64,000 nucleotides of DNA, taken from Zea mays (taxonomy: Eukaryota > Streptophyta > Magnoliopsida > Poales > Poaceae). A program made the translations under genes and the position numbers. The notes under the pieces were generated by a model. The model saw only the letters and a list, made by a program, of their open reading frames with translations. It did not search any database and was not told where the DNA came from. This document shows, piece after piece, positions 11,991 to 23,555 of this stretch (its first letter is position 1; each line of letters starts with the position of its first letter). The stretch is taken from NCBI RefSeq assembly GCF_902167145.1, contig NC_050101.1:132276990-132340989 (forward strand), given 5' to 3'.

Positions 11991-12275
11991 GAGCATCTCC
12001 AACAACGTGACCTATAAAAATGTCCTATAATTTGAAAATAAGTATATTTTATAGAATTTAGGGCACCAACAAAACACTCCGCTCCAACAGTAAAGACCTA
12101 AATATAGATTATAGGGCAGCCCACTACGGTGTAGTATATTTGAGTCACTTGAGCGGGTGCCCTATAGTTTTTTGATAAAAAATTATGAAATAGAGCACTG
12201 TTGGAGTAGTTTTTCCTGTGTAGAGCCTCATATTTCAATTTGAGGCACTAGTTTGAGGCATTGTTGGAGATGCTC
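11991..12275. mobile_element. PIF/Harbinger (Tourist-like) MITE in the Copia-A LTR
   Basis: 285 bp with termini GAGCATCTCCAACAA and its inverse TTGTTGGAGATGCTC, flanked by TTA on both sides (11988-11990 and 12276-12278), the 3-bp target typical of PIF/Harbinger. Removing it restores continuity with the start of the 3' LTR. Non-coding. Confidence 0.88.
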
Positions 12276-12993
12276 TTAGACCATTTCTAAAATTGTTTTG
12301 GTGATTAAATACCCAACACATGGTTCTAAGTTTATATGTGCCAAGATGCAAATCAAAGTATAAGTTATGTCTCCGGACTTAGTAAATTATTTTTGGTACT
12401 AACATGTTAATCTAAGTGCTAGAGACATAGAGACAGTGCTAAGAAAAGAGGAAAAGAATTAAAGAAGGAATGGCTAAGTAAGCCAAAACCAGCACCAGCC
12501 TGGCACACCGGACTGTCCGGTGGTGCACCGGACAGTGTCCGGTGCCCCAGGCTGGCTCGGCGGCGAACAGGCCGCTCTCGGGAATCGGCGGGGCGACGTG
12601 GCTAAAATTCACCGGACTGTCCGGTGAGACTTCAGCGCCAGCGCCCAAGTACATCGGCGACGAACTCGTCGCTCTCGGGAAACGAAGAAAGCGCCGCGGC
12701 TAAAAATCACCGGACTGTCCGGTGAGTCAGAGCCGCCCGAGCCAACGGTAACCAGCGCAATCATCGAGCGACGCATGGCCCGCGCCAATAGTCGATTGGG
12801 CACACCGGACTGTCCAGTGTGTACCGGACAGTGTCCGGTGCTCCAACCGGTCTCGAGGTCCAACGGTCGGCTGCGCCCGATATGGATGGAGATCACGCAC
12901 CGGACTGCTACAGTAGTTGTCCGGTGCACCACTCGACAAAAGGCAAGAATTGCCTTCCAAGTTGATCTCCAACGGCTCCTAGCTGCCTTGGGG

Positions 12994-13001
12994 CTATAAA
13001 A
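12994..13001 (+). promoter_or_regulatory. TATA box of the Copia-A 5' LTR
   Basis: ctataaaagg lies in a GC-rich context within the LTR. The same box occurs at the matching place in the 3' LTR (tataaaa, 47860-47866). The expected RNA start would be about 30 bases further on. Confidence 0.65.
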
Positions 13002-13554
13002 GGGACTCCTAGGCGCATGGAGCAAACACACCAAGCATTCACGAAGCATTCTAAGACTCTCAGACTCCGCCTCCACGCATTTGATTTGTTGTGTTAGTGA
13101 TTTGAGCTCCGTTCGAGTTGTGAACTCCCTGTGGTGTGTTTTAAGCTTAAGTCTTGGCTAGTGTGCGTGTGTGTGCTGCTGATTCGAGTCTTGTGTGCAT
13201 TGCTTTCCCTCCCTTACTCTTGTGTTTCTTGTGATCAAAACTTTGTAAGGGCGAGAGGCTCCAACTTGTGGAGATTCCTCGCAAACGGGAAAATATCTCA
13301 AAGGAAAAGACTGTGGTATTCAAGTTGATCATCGGATCACTTGAAAGGGGTTGAGTGCAACCCTCGTCCATTGGGACGCCACAACGTGAAAGTAGGCAAG
13401 TGTTACTTGGTCGAACCATGGGATAAAAATCGTGTGTCTCTTGTGTTGCTCTTCTTTGTGATTGTTTGTGTTCGCAAGAGCTCGCTTCATAAACTTGATT
13501 AACTCGCACTAACATCTTTATAATCAAGTTTGTGGCTATTTAGTGTTTGATTTC

Positions 13555-13888
13555 TGTTCTTAATACTGAAAATCCTGTACTTATGTCGATTGCTTCAGAT
13601 TTAGGAATATCTTTAGGAAATTCTATTTCTGACTCTATATTAAATTTGGAATTGATTAAGTCTTTAGAGTTGTCAAGAAATAGTCTTGCCATTCAATCTG
13701 TCAAAAAATCTGTTGAACATAATCTCCAAGTTGGTTCTGACTCTAAATTGGATAAATCTATCCAAGATGAGAATGGCAACAACCAGCTGACTGACTTGGA
13801 TGATGTTATGGTCTTGAGAAAAGGCAGGAAAATTCGTCATAAGAAAAAATCAGTCAAGAAGAAGAAAAAAATCTTCCCCCAAAATTAG
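13555..13888 (+). pseudogene. LINE ORF1, C-terminal remnant
   Basis: The frame is open into the element from its truncated left edge and ends at 13886-13888 with a Lys-rich tail (RKGRKIRHKKKSVKKKKK). It precedes the endonuclease-RT frame by about 55 bases, the place of ORF1. The N-terminal nucleic-acid-binding part is missing through 5' truncation. The apparent ATG at 13547 lies in the flanking LTR and is not a real start. Confidence 0.5.
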
Positions 13889-13945
13889 GTATTCACCTAA
13901 TAAAGGGAAAAGGGTCCCTTCTATCTCCAACCTCAATTATTCAGA

Positions 13946-16900
13946 ATGATTGGTCTTATCTGGAATTGTCAGGGGTTAGGAAAAGGAGTTAAAATTGAAT
14001 TCTTAAAAGAATTGATTAGAAAAGAAAGAATTGATTTTATTGGTTTACAAGAAACTAATAAAAAATCCTTCGAGGATATGTGGTTGAACTCTATTAGTGG
14101 TAATAGAAATTTTGCCTGGTTTTGGACACCTGCAAATGGTAGATATGGTGGCCTTCTTGTTGGTTTTAATGCTGATACTTTTGATGTCAGAGCAACTGAA
14201 ATGGGAGATTTCATGATAAAAGTTCTTTTGGTTCATAAAGAAAATGTTTTATTTGGAATTTTATTAATGTTTATGGTGCTGCTCAGAATGATCAGAAGCA
14301 AAAATTCCTTATTGAGTTGTCTTCTTTCTGTTCCAAATGTAAATATCCTATGTTGGTTGGTGGTGATTTCAATGTTCTAAGGAAGGAATATGATAAAAAT
14401 GAGCCTGGGGAACTAACAACTGGAGTTCCTTGTTTAATTCTATCATTGATATTCATAGTTTGATTGAAGTTGATTTGAGTGGTAGATTATATACTTGGTC
14501 CAATAACAGAGATCCTCCTACATTTGAAAAATTGGATAGATTCTTGGCTAGTCCAGAATGGATCCTTCAATTCAAAAATATGTCGGTCAGTGGTCTTAAC
14601 AGGACTTTATCTGATCATGTTCCTTTGTGCCTCAAAATTGATTCTCTTTCTATCTTGAAGAGAGATTTTAGATATGAGCTTTGCTGGAAATTTAGACCGG
14701 ATTTCAAAGACCTTGTCTGGAATAATTGGTCTCTTCCGGTTAGAAGTCGATCAAGTATCGATATTTGGAAAGAGAAAATTAAGAGATTGAAAAAACGTTG
14801 AAAGGTTGGAACATCAATGTGGAAGGAAGATATTCTAGACTTAAAAAAGATTTATTGCAAAAAATTGATAGCTTGGATAAAAAAGTGAAAGTACTGGTAT
14901 CTCGAATTCGGAAAGACTTAAAAAGTTGGATATGGAGTGGAATTTAAAAAAATTGATGGTTGAAGAGTGTTGTAAGAAAAAACAAATGGCGAGTGAAAAA
15001 TCTATTAATGAGGGTGATGAGAATTCTAGATATTTTCATCTTATCGCCAAATGGAAAAAAAGAAAAGTTAAAATTCTTTCCTTAGTTCATGAAGAAAACA
15101 TAGTCGTTGATGACAATGGCATTAATAGAGTTGCTACTGCTTTCTATAAAGATTTATTTGGTCCGTCTGTTCCTTCCAATATAAATATGTCAAATTTACA
15201 TATGAATAAATTAAATGATGAAGATCGTGCTTTGCTCACTGGACCTTTTTCTATTGAGGAAATTAAGAAGGTTGTGTTTGGTTTAAAACACAATAGCGCC
15301 CCTGGTCCTGATAGTTTTCCAGCTGATTTTTTTCAAGAATTTTGGGATCTCATTCATATTGATCCGTGGAATTTATTCAAGGATTTTTATGGAGGGATAC
15401 TTGACATTAAAAGACTTAACTTTGGGTTAGTGACTCTTTTACCTAAAGTAGATAACCCTGTTGATATGAGGAACTTCAGACCTATCTGTCTCCTGAATGT
15501 CTGTTATAAGATCATTACCAAAGTTCTGACTAATAGACTTTCTACCTGCATTACTAAAGTGATTAGTGAATATCAATATGGCTTTATTAAAGGGAGGTAC
15601 ATTATGGATGGTGTGGTTTCCTTGAACGAAATTCTTCATGAAGTGAGACAGAAAAAGCAAAGTGGGGTGGTTCTTAAAATTGACTTTAAAAAAGCTTATG
15701 ATAAAGTTAATTGGCAATTTCTTCATTGTATGATGGAAAAAAGGGTTTTGGGGATATTTGGTGTGATTGGGTTATGAGGACTGTCAGAGGTGGTAAAGTT
15801 GCCATCAAAACTAATGATGTGATTGGTCCTTATTTTGCTACTCATAAAGGTGTTAGATAGGGTGATCCTTTTTCGCCCCTTTTGTTTAACCTTGTTGCAC
15901 ATGGCTTGGCATGTATTATTCAGAAAGCTCAGGAAAGAGGTCTGATCCGTGGCCTTATTCCTCATATCATTCAAAATGGTTGCTGTTGTCTTCAATATGC
16001 TGATGATACTATCTTCTTAATTCAAGATTGTTTGGAAGGTGCTAGAAATCTTAATTTTATTCTTTGTCTTTTTGAGCACATGTCTGGTTTGAGAATCAAT
16101 TTTCACAAAAGTGAAATTTTCTGCTTAGGGGAAGCCAATGAGTTTGAGAATATGTATGCTGACATTTTTAATTGTTCTATGGGGCATCTCCCGATGAAAT
16201 ATCTTGGCGTTCCAATTGATAACAAGAAAATTAGTAAATCACTTTGGTGTCCTATGATGGAAAAGATGGATAAAAGGCTTGCTGATTGGCAAGGAAGATT
16301 TTTAAGCCTGGGGGAGATTGACATTATTAAATAGTTGTCTTTCTAATGTTCCTCTGTACATGTTATCGATTTATCCGGCTCCTAAATCCATTATTAGGAA
16401 ACTGGATTTATACAGGAAGAGACTTTTATGGCAAGGAGGCTCACAAGCTAAAAAATCCATTTGGTTAATTGGAATTCTGTTTGCACTCCTAAAAATCAAG
16501 GAGGCTTAGGGGTTTTGAATTTGGAATATATGAATGATGCCTTGTTGTCAAAGTGGCTTTGGAATTTGGAAAATTCAAATGGTCTATGGCAAAAGATTAT
16601 TACAAAAAAATATATTAAGGGAAAACCTCTTATCTCTATTAAACAAAGACAGAATGACTCTCAGTTTTGGAAAAAACTTCTAAGTCTCAGAGAGTATTTT
16701 TTTAAAATATTGTAAAGTGGCTGTTGGTAATGGTTGTAAACTAGTTTCTGGAAAAATTCTTGGATTGGTGATTGTCCTTTGGCAGTTAAATTCTTTGTTC
16801 TGTTTTACTTGGCTCTTGATAAGGATATTTCGGTTAATAAGGTCTTGTCCTCAAATTTTGATGCTCTTTCCTTCAGAAGAAGAATGATGGGTAATCTGCA

Positions 16901-17600
16901 AGTACTTTATGGTGAATTAGTTGCTTTATGTGCTAATTATACTCTGTCAGTTCAAGAGGATAGAGTGAAATGGTGTATGGGTAACAAAGGTTTTACTGTT
17001 AATTCTTTATATAAGAAAAATTCGATTGATCAGGCGACTGTTCCTTACAGGTTCTTGTGGAAATCTAAGTTACCACAAAAAATTAAAGTCTTCATTTGGC
17101 TGGTGGTAAGAAATAAAATTCTTACAAAAGATAATCTGATAAAAAGAAGTTGGCATGGCTCTAGTGAATGTTGTTTTTGTGGTGGTCTAGAATCGATTGA
17201 ATATTTGTTCTTTAAATGTTCCATTGCTAGATTTCTATGGAGAGTGGTTCAAATTGCCTTAAATCTTGATTTCATTCCAAAAAGCATTAGGGAACTTTGT
17301 GACAGATGGCTGAACAAATCTAAAGACAGAATCTCCAATTTAATGATATTTGGGTGTGGTGCTATGTTTTGGGCTATTTGGAGAACTAGAAATGATTGGT
17401 TTTTTGGTGATAAAATTATCCTTGATCCTGCTAACATAATATTTCTCTGTTGCTTTTGGCTGGATTCTTGGGCTATTCGTCAGAGAGAGAAGGAAAAAGA
17501 GATGGTGGTCCAAGGAAGCCGACTAATCAGAAAGATAGCAAGTGAAGTGATGTGCCGGTCGTTTGGGTGGTGTCCGAGAGACCACCGCATTTCTGGATGA
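13946..17600 (+). pseudogene. LINE ORF2 (endonuclease / reverse transcriptase / zf-RVT), broken
   Basis: It begins MIGLIWNCQGLG (13946), the start of the plant L1 apurinic-type endonuclease, with LQETNKKSF and GGLLVGF following. Frames shift near 14270, 14400, 14800 and 15760. RT motifs are visible: NSAPGPDSFPADFF (~15295), FRPICLLNVCYKIITKVL (~15476), the catalytic YADD (~15996) and LRINFHKSE (~16090). A TAG at 15858-15860 replaces the glutamine of the conserved RQGDP motif. The zinc-finger region (CCFCGGLESIEYLFFKC, ~17170-17220) and the final stop at 17598 close it. It would nick target DNA and prime reverse transcription if intact; as it stands it cannot make the protein. Confidence 0.85.
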
Positions 17601-17977
17601 AGGGTGATTTTGACGCATTTCTGTGGTTGGCTACCGTTCAATCTCTAGGGTGTCCTTCTGGCGAACTAGTTAAATCTGGTTTGTTAGCTTCGTAGCTGCA
17701 CTTTTATTTTCAGCCGTTGTAAATAAGCTTTGCTTAAAAACTGTGGTTTCGCCTGGATTGTTGTTAGTGGTGGCTGATCCTTGCTTATCTAGTATGATAG
17801 TGTGAAGGGGTTAGTATCACTAGGTGCTCTTTTTGTCAATGGGTTGTATCTCATCGTTTGGTTTGTAATGACTCTTATCCTATTTCTTAATGAAATAGGG
17901 GGCTCTGCCCCTTCGTCAAAAAATTTAGTGTTTGATTTCACAGGATCACCTATTCACCCCCCTCTAGGTGCTCTCAA

Positions 17978-17991
17978 TTGGTATCGGAGCC
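17978..17991 (+). other. Primer-binding site of Copia-A
   Basis: ttggtatcggagcc directly follows the 5' LTR end. It is complementary to the 3' end of plant initiator methionine tRNA, the standard primer of Copia elements. Confidence 0.88.
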
Positions 17992-18187
17992 GTACTCTTC
18001 ATCTAAGGGACTAACCGTCCGAAGAGATAGATCCTAAGGGTAAGGGGATGGTGGTCAATGACAAGGAGAAGGAGTCCATCTTCAACGAGCCAAGAGACGA
18101 CAAGCCCACTGACTCATGCTCGAGTCATAAGAAGAAGGACGGGAAGAAGAGACGCATCAAGAAGATCATCTACTATGACAGCGACGC

Positions 18188-18816
18188 TGTCGGTGTTTTG
18201 GGTCCGACAGCACACCCGGGGTTGCCCCTCAAGGTGTTTTTAGGAGTAGGACGGTGTTACCGACTGTAGCTCAATGGTTCGTGCCGGATGCACGAGAAAT
18301 AGTAAACAATGGTTTACAGGTTCGGGCCGCTTTGAGATGCGTAATACCCTACGTCCTGGCGAGAGTGCTTTATGTGACTGGTTAAAAGGGGCTCTCTAGT
18401 GCGGGAAATGTAGAGAGCTGAGGTGGATGGTTGAGTAGTGAGTTCGATCGTTCTGAAGGGGTGCCCCCTAGGCCTTATATATTCGACCGTGGGGCATTAC
18501 ATGCGGATATGATAACAGTATGCGCCTAAATGATAGTGAACCAATTGAGTCTATCTTCCTATAGTTCCGCCGACCCATCCTCGCTTGGTTCCGTCGTACG
18601 AGGTTCCAGCGCGGGAATGTCGGGTCACTGTTGTGATTACTTGCTCGAAGTCATTGGGCCATCTGGGCTCGCACCGATCCGGCTTTACGTCAATCTGCTT
18701 CACTGGTCGTTCCTCCCCAGGCCCACGAAGGGATGACCTAACAATTTATTGGGCCCTTGGGCCTTTCGTGAGGTCTTTCATCCTTCTAGTGGACCTGGGG
18801 GATATCTGTCCCCACA
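18188..18816. mobile_element. Solo LTR inside Copia-A gag
   Basis: 629 bp beginning TGTCGGTGTTTTGG and ending GTCCCCACA, flanked by the 5-bp duplication gacgc (18183-18187 and 18817-18821). It has TG...CA ends, no primer site, no polypurine tract and no internal genes, as expected after LTR-LTR recombination. Family not identified; probably Gypsy. Confidence 0.88.
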
Positions 18817-20080
18817 GACGCCTCCTCGTCTTCACCAAGGGATGACAACGACGACTCATCATCCAAAAGAAAGACGGTTAATCAAAACCACTCCTTTGAT
18901 TATTCCCATATTTCCGTACAATTCAAATGCCCATTTGCTTTTGATTCCTCTTGGAAAACCCCCACGCTTTGATGGAGAAGACTATTCTTTCTGGAGTCAT
19001 AAAATACGTAGTCATTTATTCTCTCTCCATCCTAGCATTTGGGAAATTATGGAAAATGGGATGCACGTTGATAGTATGGATAATCTTGTGCTTATAAATG
19101 AACAAATTCATAAAAATGCCCAAACTACTACCGTTTTGCTAGCATCTCTTTGCATGGATGAGTACAATAAAGTGAGTGGCCTAGACAACGCTAAGCAAAT
19201 CTAGGATACTCTCAAGATATCTCATGAGGGTAATGATGCTACCATGATCACAAAGATGGAACTGGTGGAAGGCGAGCCGAGGAGGTTCGCGATGATCAGG
19301 GGAGAGGAGCCAACACAGACCTACAACAGGCTCAAAACCCTAGTCAACAAAATCCAAAGCTATGGAAGCACAAGATGGACAGATCATGACGTCGTCTGAC
19401 TCATGCTCAGGTCATTTACAGTAATTGACCCTCATCTTGTGAATCTTATTCGTGAAAACCCCAGGTACACAAAGATGACGCTCGAGAAAATCCTCGGAAA
19501 ATTCGTGAGCGGGCGCATGATGGTGAAGGAGGCACGATACGTGGACGATGCACTAAACGGTCCACTACCCGTCTACGAGCCACAGCCTGTTGCTCTCAAA
19601 GCAACCAGCAGCAGGGAAGCGCTACCTAGCAAGGTAGCACAAGTACGAGGCTGCCGGGCTCAACGAGGACAAGATGGTGCTCATCAACAAGCGCTTCAAA
19701 ACTGCCTTGAAAGGACGCAAGGGATACCCCAACAAGAATAAGACAAGGGGAAAGCGCTCCTGCTTCAAATGCGGTAAGACTGGTCATTTCATAGCTCAAT
19801 GCCCCGATAATGATATTGACCAGGGACAAGAAAAGCACGGGAAGAGGGAGAAGAAGAAGAACTACAGGAAGGCCAAAGACGAGGCGCACATCGGGAAGGA
19901 ATGGGACTCCGACTGCTCCTCCTCCGACTCTGAGGATGAAGGACTAGCTGCCTCGGCCTTCAACAAATCCTCACTCTTCCCCAACGAACGCCATACATGT
20001 CTTATGGCTAAGGAAAAAAGGTACATATTCGAGACACACCTAAGTTACACGAGATAGGCAATGGTTGAAACAAGCACGAG

Positions 20081-20812
20081 CAGGGGCGGAGCCAAGATTA
20101 CAATATAAGGGGGGCCGACTAATTCATCAATACTATATGGTGAAAAATATTGTATGATGTTATTAATCTTAAGCACTCAACATGAAATAAGAATTCTAGT
20201 CCTTTATAAATTATCTTAGTCCATGATTCCATTTTCTAGCTAATTGATATATTGAACTAAAGTTGTGTCGTAGTAACAATACCAAAATAATAAAGTTAAC
20301 CATATTTGGATCTAGTTTTGTAGTTTATGCGGACGTTCCAGCTGCGAGATGTGGTTCTGGTGATTGATGTTGTTGGGTTGTTGGCGCTCATTCTGTTGTT
20401 TCACGTGATCACCTTCTCTGGATTTTGGTTGTGGGGCTATGGCAGAGGCAAGTCAAGTGGTCGGCGGCAATCGATAGCTACCCACCCAGATAATAAGATG
20501 GATCATAAATGGGTGAGGTTTAGATATCAACAAGAGAATTAAGTTTGACGTCTCATATCATCGATTGGTTATTTAACGAGTATTTTATCTTATATTCTAT
20601 CTCTTTAAAACTTTGGTTGACATACTACATCAGAGTTATGGATCATATATTACCATCCACTATATTAAACCTTTGATTAATTATGCTGCATAAAATCTAA
20701 ATTATATATATTTAGACTACACAAAATCTAGAGTATATACTTTTGTGTGTGCGCACACCGCAGCCTTGGGCAGGGCCATGGCCTCTGCTGGCCCCCCTTG
20801 GCTCCGCCGCTG
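20081..20812. mobile_element. Non-autonomous hAT-like element in Copia-A gag
   Basis: The left terminus is CAGGGGCGGAGCCAAG; the reverse complement of the right is CAGCGGCGGAGCCAAGG. The interior is AT-rich and non-coding. The right flank cctaagta (20813-20820) matches cctaagtt at 20039-20046 in 7 of 8 bases, the 8-bp duplication of hAT. Thirty-four bases (20047-20080) of unexplained origin stand between the left copy and the left terminus. Confidence 0.65.
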
Positions 20813-21830
20813 CCTAAGTACCCTTCTTCTAGCGATGAGGAATCTCCCGATGATGAAGTAGACTACACTGATTTGTTTAAGGGATTAGATAGAGCTAAAG
20901 TAGACAAAATAAATGAATTAATTGATGCTCTTAATGAAAAGGATAGATTACTAGAAAAGCAAGAAGATATTTTGTATGAGGAGCATGACAAATTTATTAG
21001 TGTTCAAAAATCTCTTGCTCTAGAAATTAAGAGAAATGAAATGCTATCCTCTTAGTTGTCTACTAGTCATGAATCTATCTCTTCCTTAAAGAATTTAAAT
21101 GATGAATTAAATGCTAAACTAGAGGAAGTAAATGCAATTAGTTTGAATGTAGAGCATGTGGTTATTTGTGATAGATGTAAAGATATTGATCTTGATAAAC
21201 ATGTTACTACTATTGTTAATTTAAACAATGAGGTTGCAAGTCTTAATACTCAACTTAAGACTTGCAAAGATGATTATGATAAATTAAAATTTGCCAGGGA
21301 TGCCTACACCATTGGTAGACACCCCTCAATTAAGGATGGACTTGGTTTTTGAAAGGAAACCAAGAACTTAACAAGCCAAAGGACTTCCGATCTCGAGGGG
21401 AAAGGGAAGGCTCCTATGGCTGGTAGCTCACATTCCTCACATGATCAAAAGAAACATGTCTATCTTTATGCTCATGTTAAGAAAGTTTCTCATTATAATA
21501 GGAGTTATGATCATGCTGCTTTACCTATTTTATAATGATTCACATGCTATGTTTACTTCTAGCTCTACTTATGCTTATGGTAGAAATAGGCCTAGGCGTA
21601 ATCATGTTGTGTCTCATGCGCCTAGGAGAAATTGCAATAGTCCTACTACTGTCTATCATGCTTGTAATGCTTCTTTTGTGCTTTCATGCAAAAATGCAAA
21701 AGTAGTTGCTAGGAAGTTGGGATCCAAATGCAAGGGAGACAAAACATGCATTTGGGTTCCAAAAGCTATTGTGACTAACCTTATAGGACCCAACAAGAGT
21801 TGGGTACCTAAAACCCAAGCTTAAATTGCC

Positions 21831-23555
21831 TTGCTGGTTTATGCATCCGGGGGCTCAAGCTGGATTATCGACAGCGGATGCACGAACCACATGACGGGGG
21901 AGAAGAAGATGTTCACCTCCTACGTCAAAAACAAGGATTCCCAGGATTCGATCATCTTTGGAGATGGGAACCAAGGCAAGGTCAAAGGATTGGGAAAGAT
22001 AGCCATCACATCCGAGCATTCTATCTCTAATGTGTTTTTAGTTGAATCGCTCGGGTATAATTTGTTATCTTTGAGTCAATTATGTAACATGGGTTATAAT
22101 TGTTTATTCACAAATGTAGATGTATCTGTTTTTAGAAGAAGTGATGGTTCACTAGCTTTTAAGGGTGTACTAGATGGCAAGCTCTATTTAGTTGATTTTT
22201 CGAAAGAGAATGCCGATCTAGATGCATGCTTAATAGCTAAGACTAATATGGGCTGGCTTTGGCATCGCCGTCTAGCACATGTTGGGATGAAGAACCTTCA
22301 TAAGCTTCTAAAGGGAGATCATGTGTTAGGACTAACCGATGTCTGTTTTGAGAAAGACAGACCTTGTGCAGCATGTCAGGCAGGGAAACAGGTGGAAAGC
22401 ACTCATCATAACAAAAATGTGATGACGACGTCAAGACCACTGGAACTTTTTCAGATGGATCTCTTTGGTCCCATTGCCTATCTCAGCATAGGGGGAAGTA
22501 AGTATGGTCTTGTAATAGTTGATGATTTTTTCCGCTTCACTTGGGTATTCTTTTTGCAGGACAAATCAGAAACCCAAGGGACCCTAAAGCGCTTCTTAAG
22601 GAGAGCTCAAAATGAGTTTGAGCTAAATGTGAAGAAGATAAGAAGCGACAATGGGTCTAAGTTCAAGAATCTACAAGTTGAAGAGTTTCTTGAGGAGGAG
22701 GGCATCAAGCATGAGTTCTCCGCTCCCTACACACCACAACAAAATGGTGTGGTAGAGAGGAAGAATAGGACGCTAATTGACATGGCGAGAATGATGCTTG
22801 GAGAGTTCAAGATGCCTGAGCGGTTTTGGTCGGAAGCTGTGAACACAGCTTGCCACGCCATAAACCGGCTCTACCTGCACCATCTCCTCAAGAAGACTTC
22901 TTATGAACTCCTAACTGGTAACAAACCAAATGTTTCTTACTTTCGTGTATTTGGGAGCAAATGTTACATTCTGGTGAAGAAAGGTAGACATTCAAAATTT
23001 GCTCCCAAGGCAGTAGAAGGTTTCTTGCTAGGATATGACTCAAATACAAAGGCGTATAGGGTCTTCAACAAATCATCGGGATTAGTTGAAGTCTCTAGCG
23101 ACATTGTATTTGATGAGACTAATGGATCTCCAAGAGAGCAAGTTGATCGTGATGATATAGATGAAGATGAAGTTCCGACGGCCGCAATGCGCACGATGGC
23201 AATAAATGTGCGACCACAGGAACTGCAGGAACAAGATCAACCTTCTTCCTCGACACTGGTGCATCCCCCAACTCAAGATGATGGACAGGTACCTCAAGAA
23301 GAGGAATGTGATCAAGGGTGAGCACAAGAAGAACAGATTATGGAGGAAGAAGCACCACAGGTCCCTCCAACTCAAGTTCGAGCGATGATCCAAAGACATC
23401 ACCCCGTCGATCAGATTCTGGATGACATCAGCAAGGGAGTAACTACTCACTCACGATTAGCTATTTTTTATGAGCATTACTCGTTTGTCTCTTCTATTGA
23501 GCCTTTTAGGGTAGAAGAGGCCTTGCAGGATCCAGACTGGGTGTTGGCCATGCAG
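21831..23555 (+). pseudogene. Copia-A protease-integrase part of pol
   Basis: Open from 21831 to 23321, then continuing in a shifted frame to 23555. In order: the protease-type motif IIDSGCTNHMTG (~21864), a GAG-pre-integrase zinc region (HRRLAHVGMKNLHKLL, then CAACQAGK), and the integrase core with catalytic Asp in QMDLFGP (~22453), Asp in RSDNGSKF (~22645) and Glu in NGVVERKNRTL (~22745). The C-terminal GKKP-type and FGSKCYILVKKG segments follow. A stop (TGA) at 23319-23321 and a frame change precede the link to RT, and the Gypsy insertion at 23556 removes the rest by 11.3 kb. It would process Gag-Pol and insert the cDNA if complete. Confidence 0.9.

Larger units (their letters stand above)
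13555..17922 (+). mobile_element. L1-clade LINE, 5'-truncated
   Basis: A 4.37-kb insertion in the Copia-A 5' LTR, flanked by a 17-bp duplication atttagtgtttgatttc (13538-13554 and 17923-17939). It starts inside ORF1, then has ORF2 (endonuclease, RT, C-terminal zinc finger), and ends with the ...gggggctctgccccttcg... tail and a short A run, as in plant L1 elements. Truncation at the 5' end and a variable-length target duplication are usual for target-primed reverse transcription. Confidence 0.92.
11971..17976 (+). repeat. 5' LTR of Copia-A, split by a MITE and a LINE
   Basis: The LTR segments are 11971-11990, 12276-13554 and 17940-17976; together they match the intact 3' LTR at 47115-48449 block for block. 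The MITE sits after the first 20 bp and the LINE about 40 bp before the end. The LTR holds several CCGGAC/GTCCGG palindromes (12505-12930) and a TATA box. Confidence 0.9.
18048..21824 (+). pseudogene. Copia-A gag, interrupted and with stops
   Basis: The start MVVNDKEKES is at 18048. The coding sense runs 18048-18187, 18822-20046 and 20813-21824, broken by a solo LTR and an hAT-like element. GEDYSFWSHKIRSHLFSLHP (~18975) is the UBN2/gag-type N-terminal domain. The zinc knuckle CFKCGKTGHFIAQC (~19762-19803) has all CCHC residues. A coiled-coil stretch (~20870-21290) and a basic C-terminus follow. Stops include TAG at 19202-19204 (in place of tryptophan), TGA near 19398, TAG near 21053 and TGA near 21350, with at least two frame changes. 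Gag would form the particle that packages element RNA. Confidence 0.85.
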
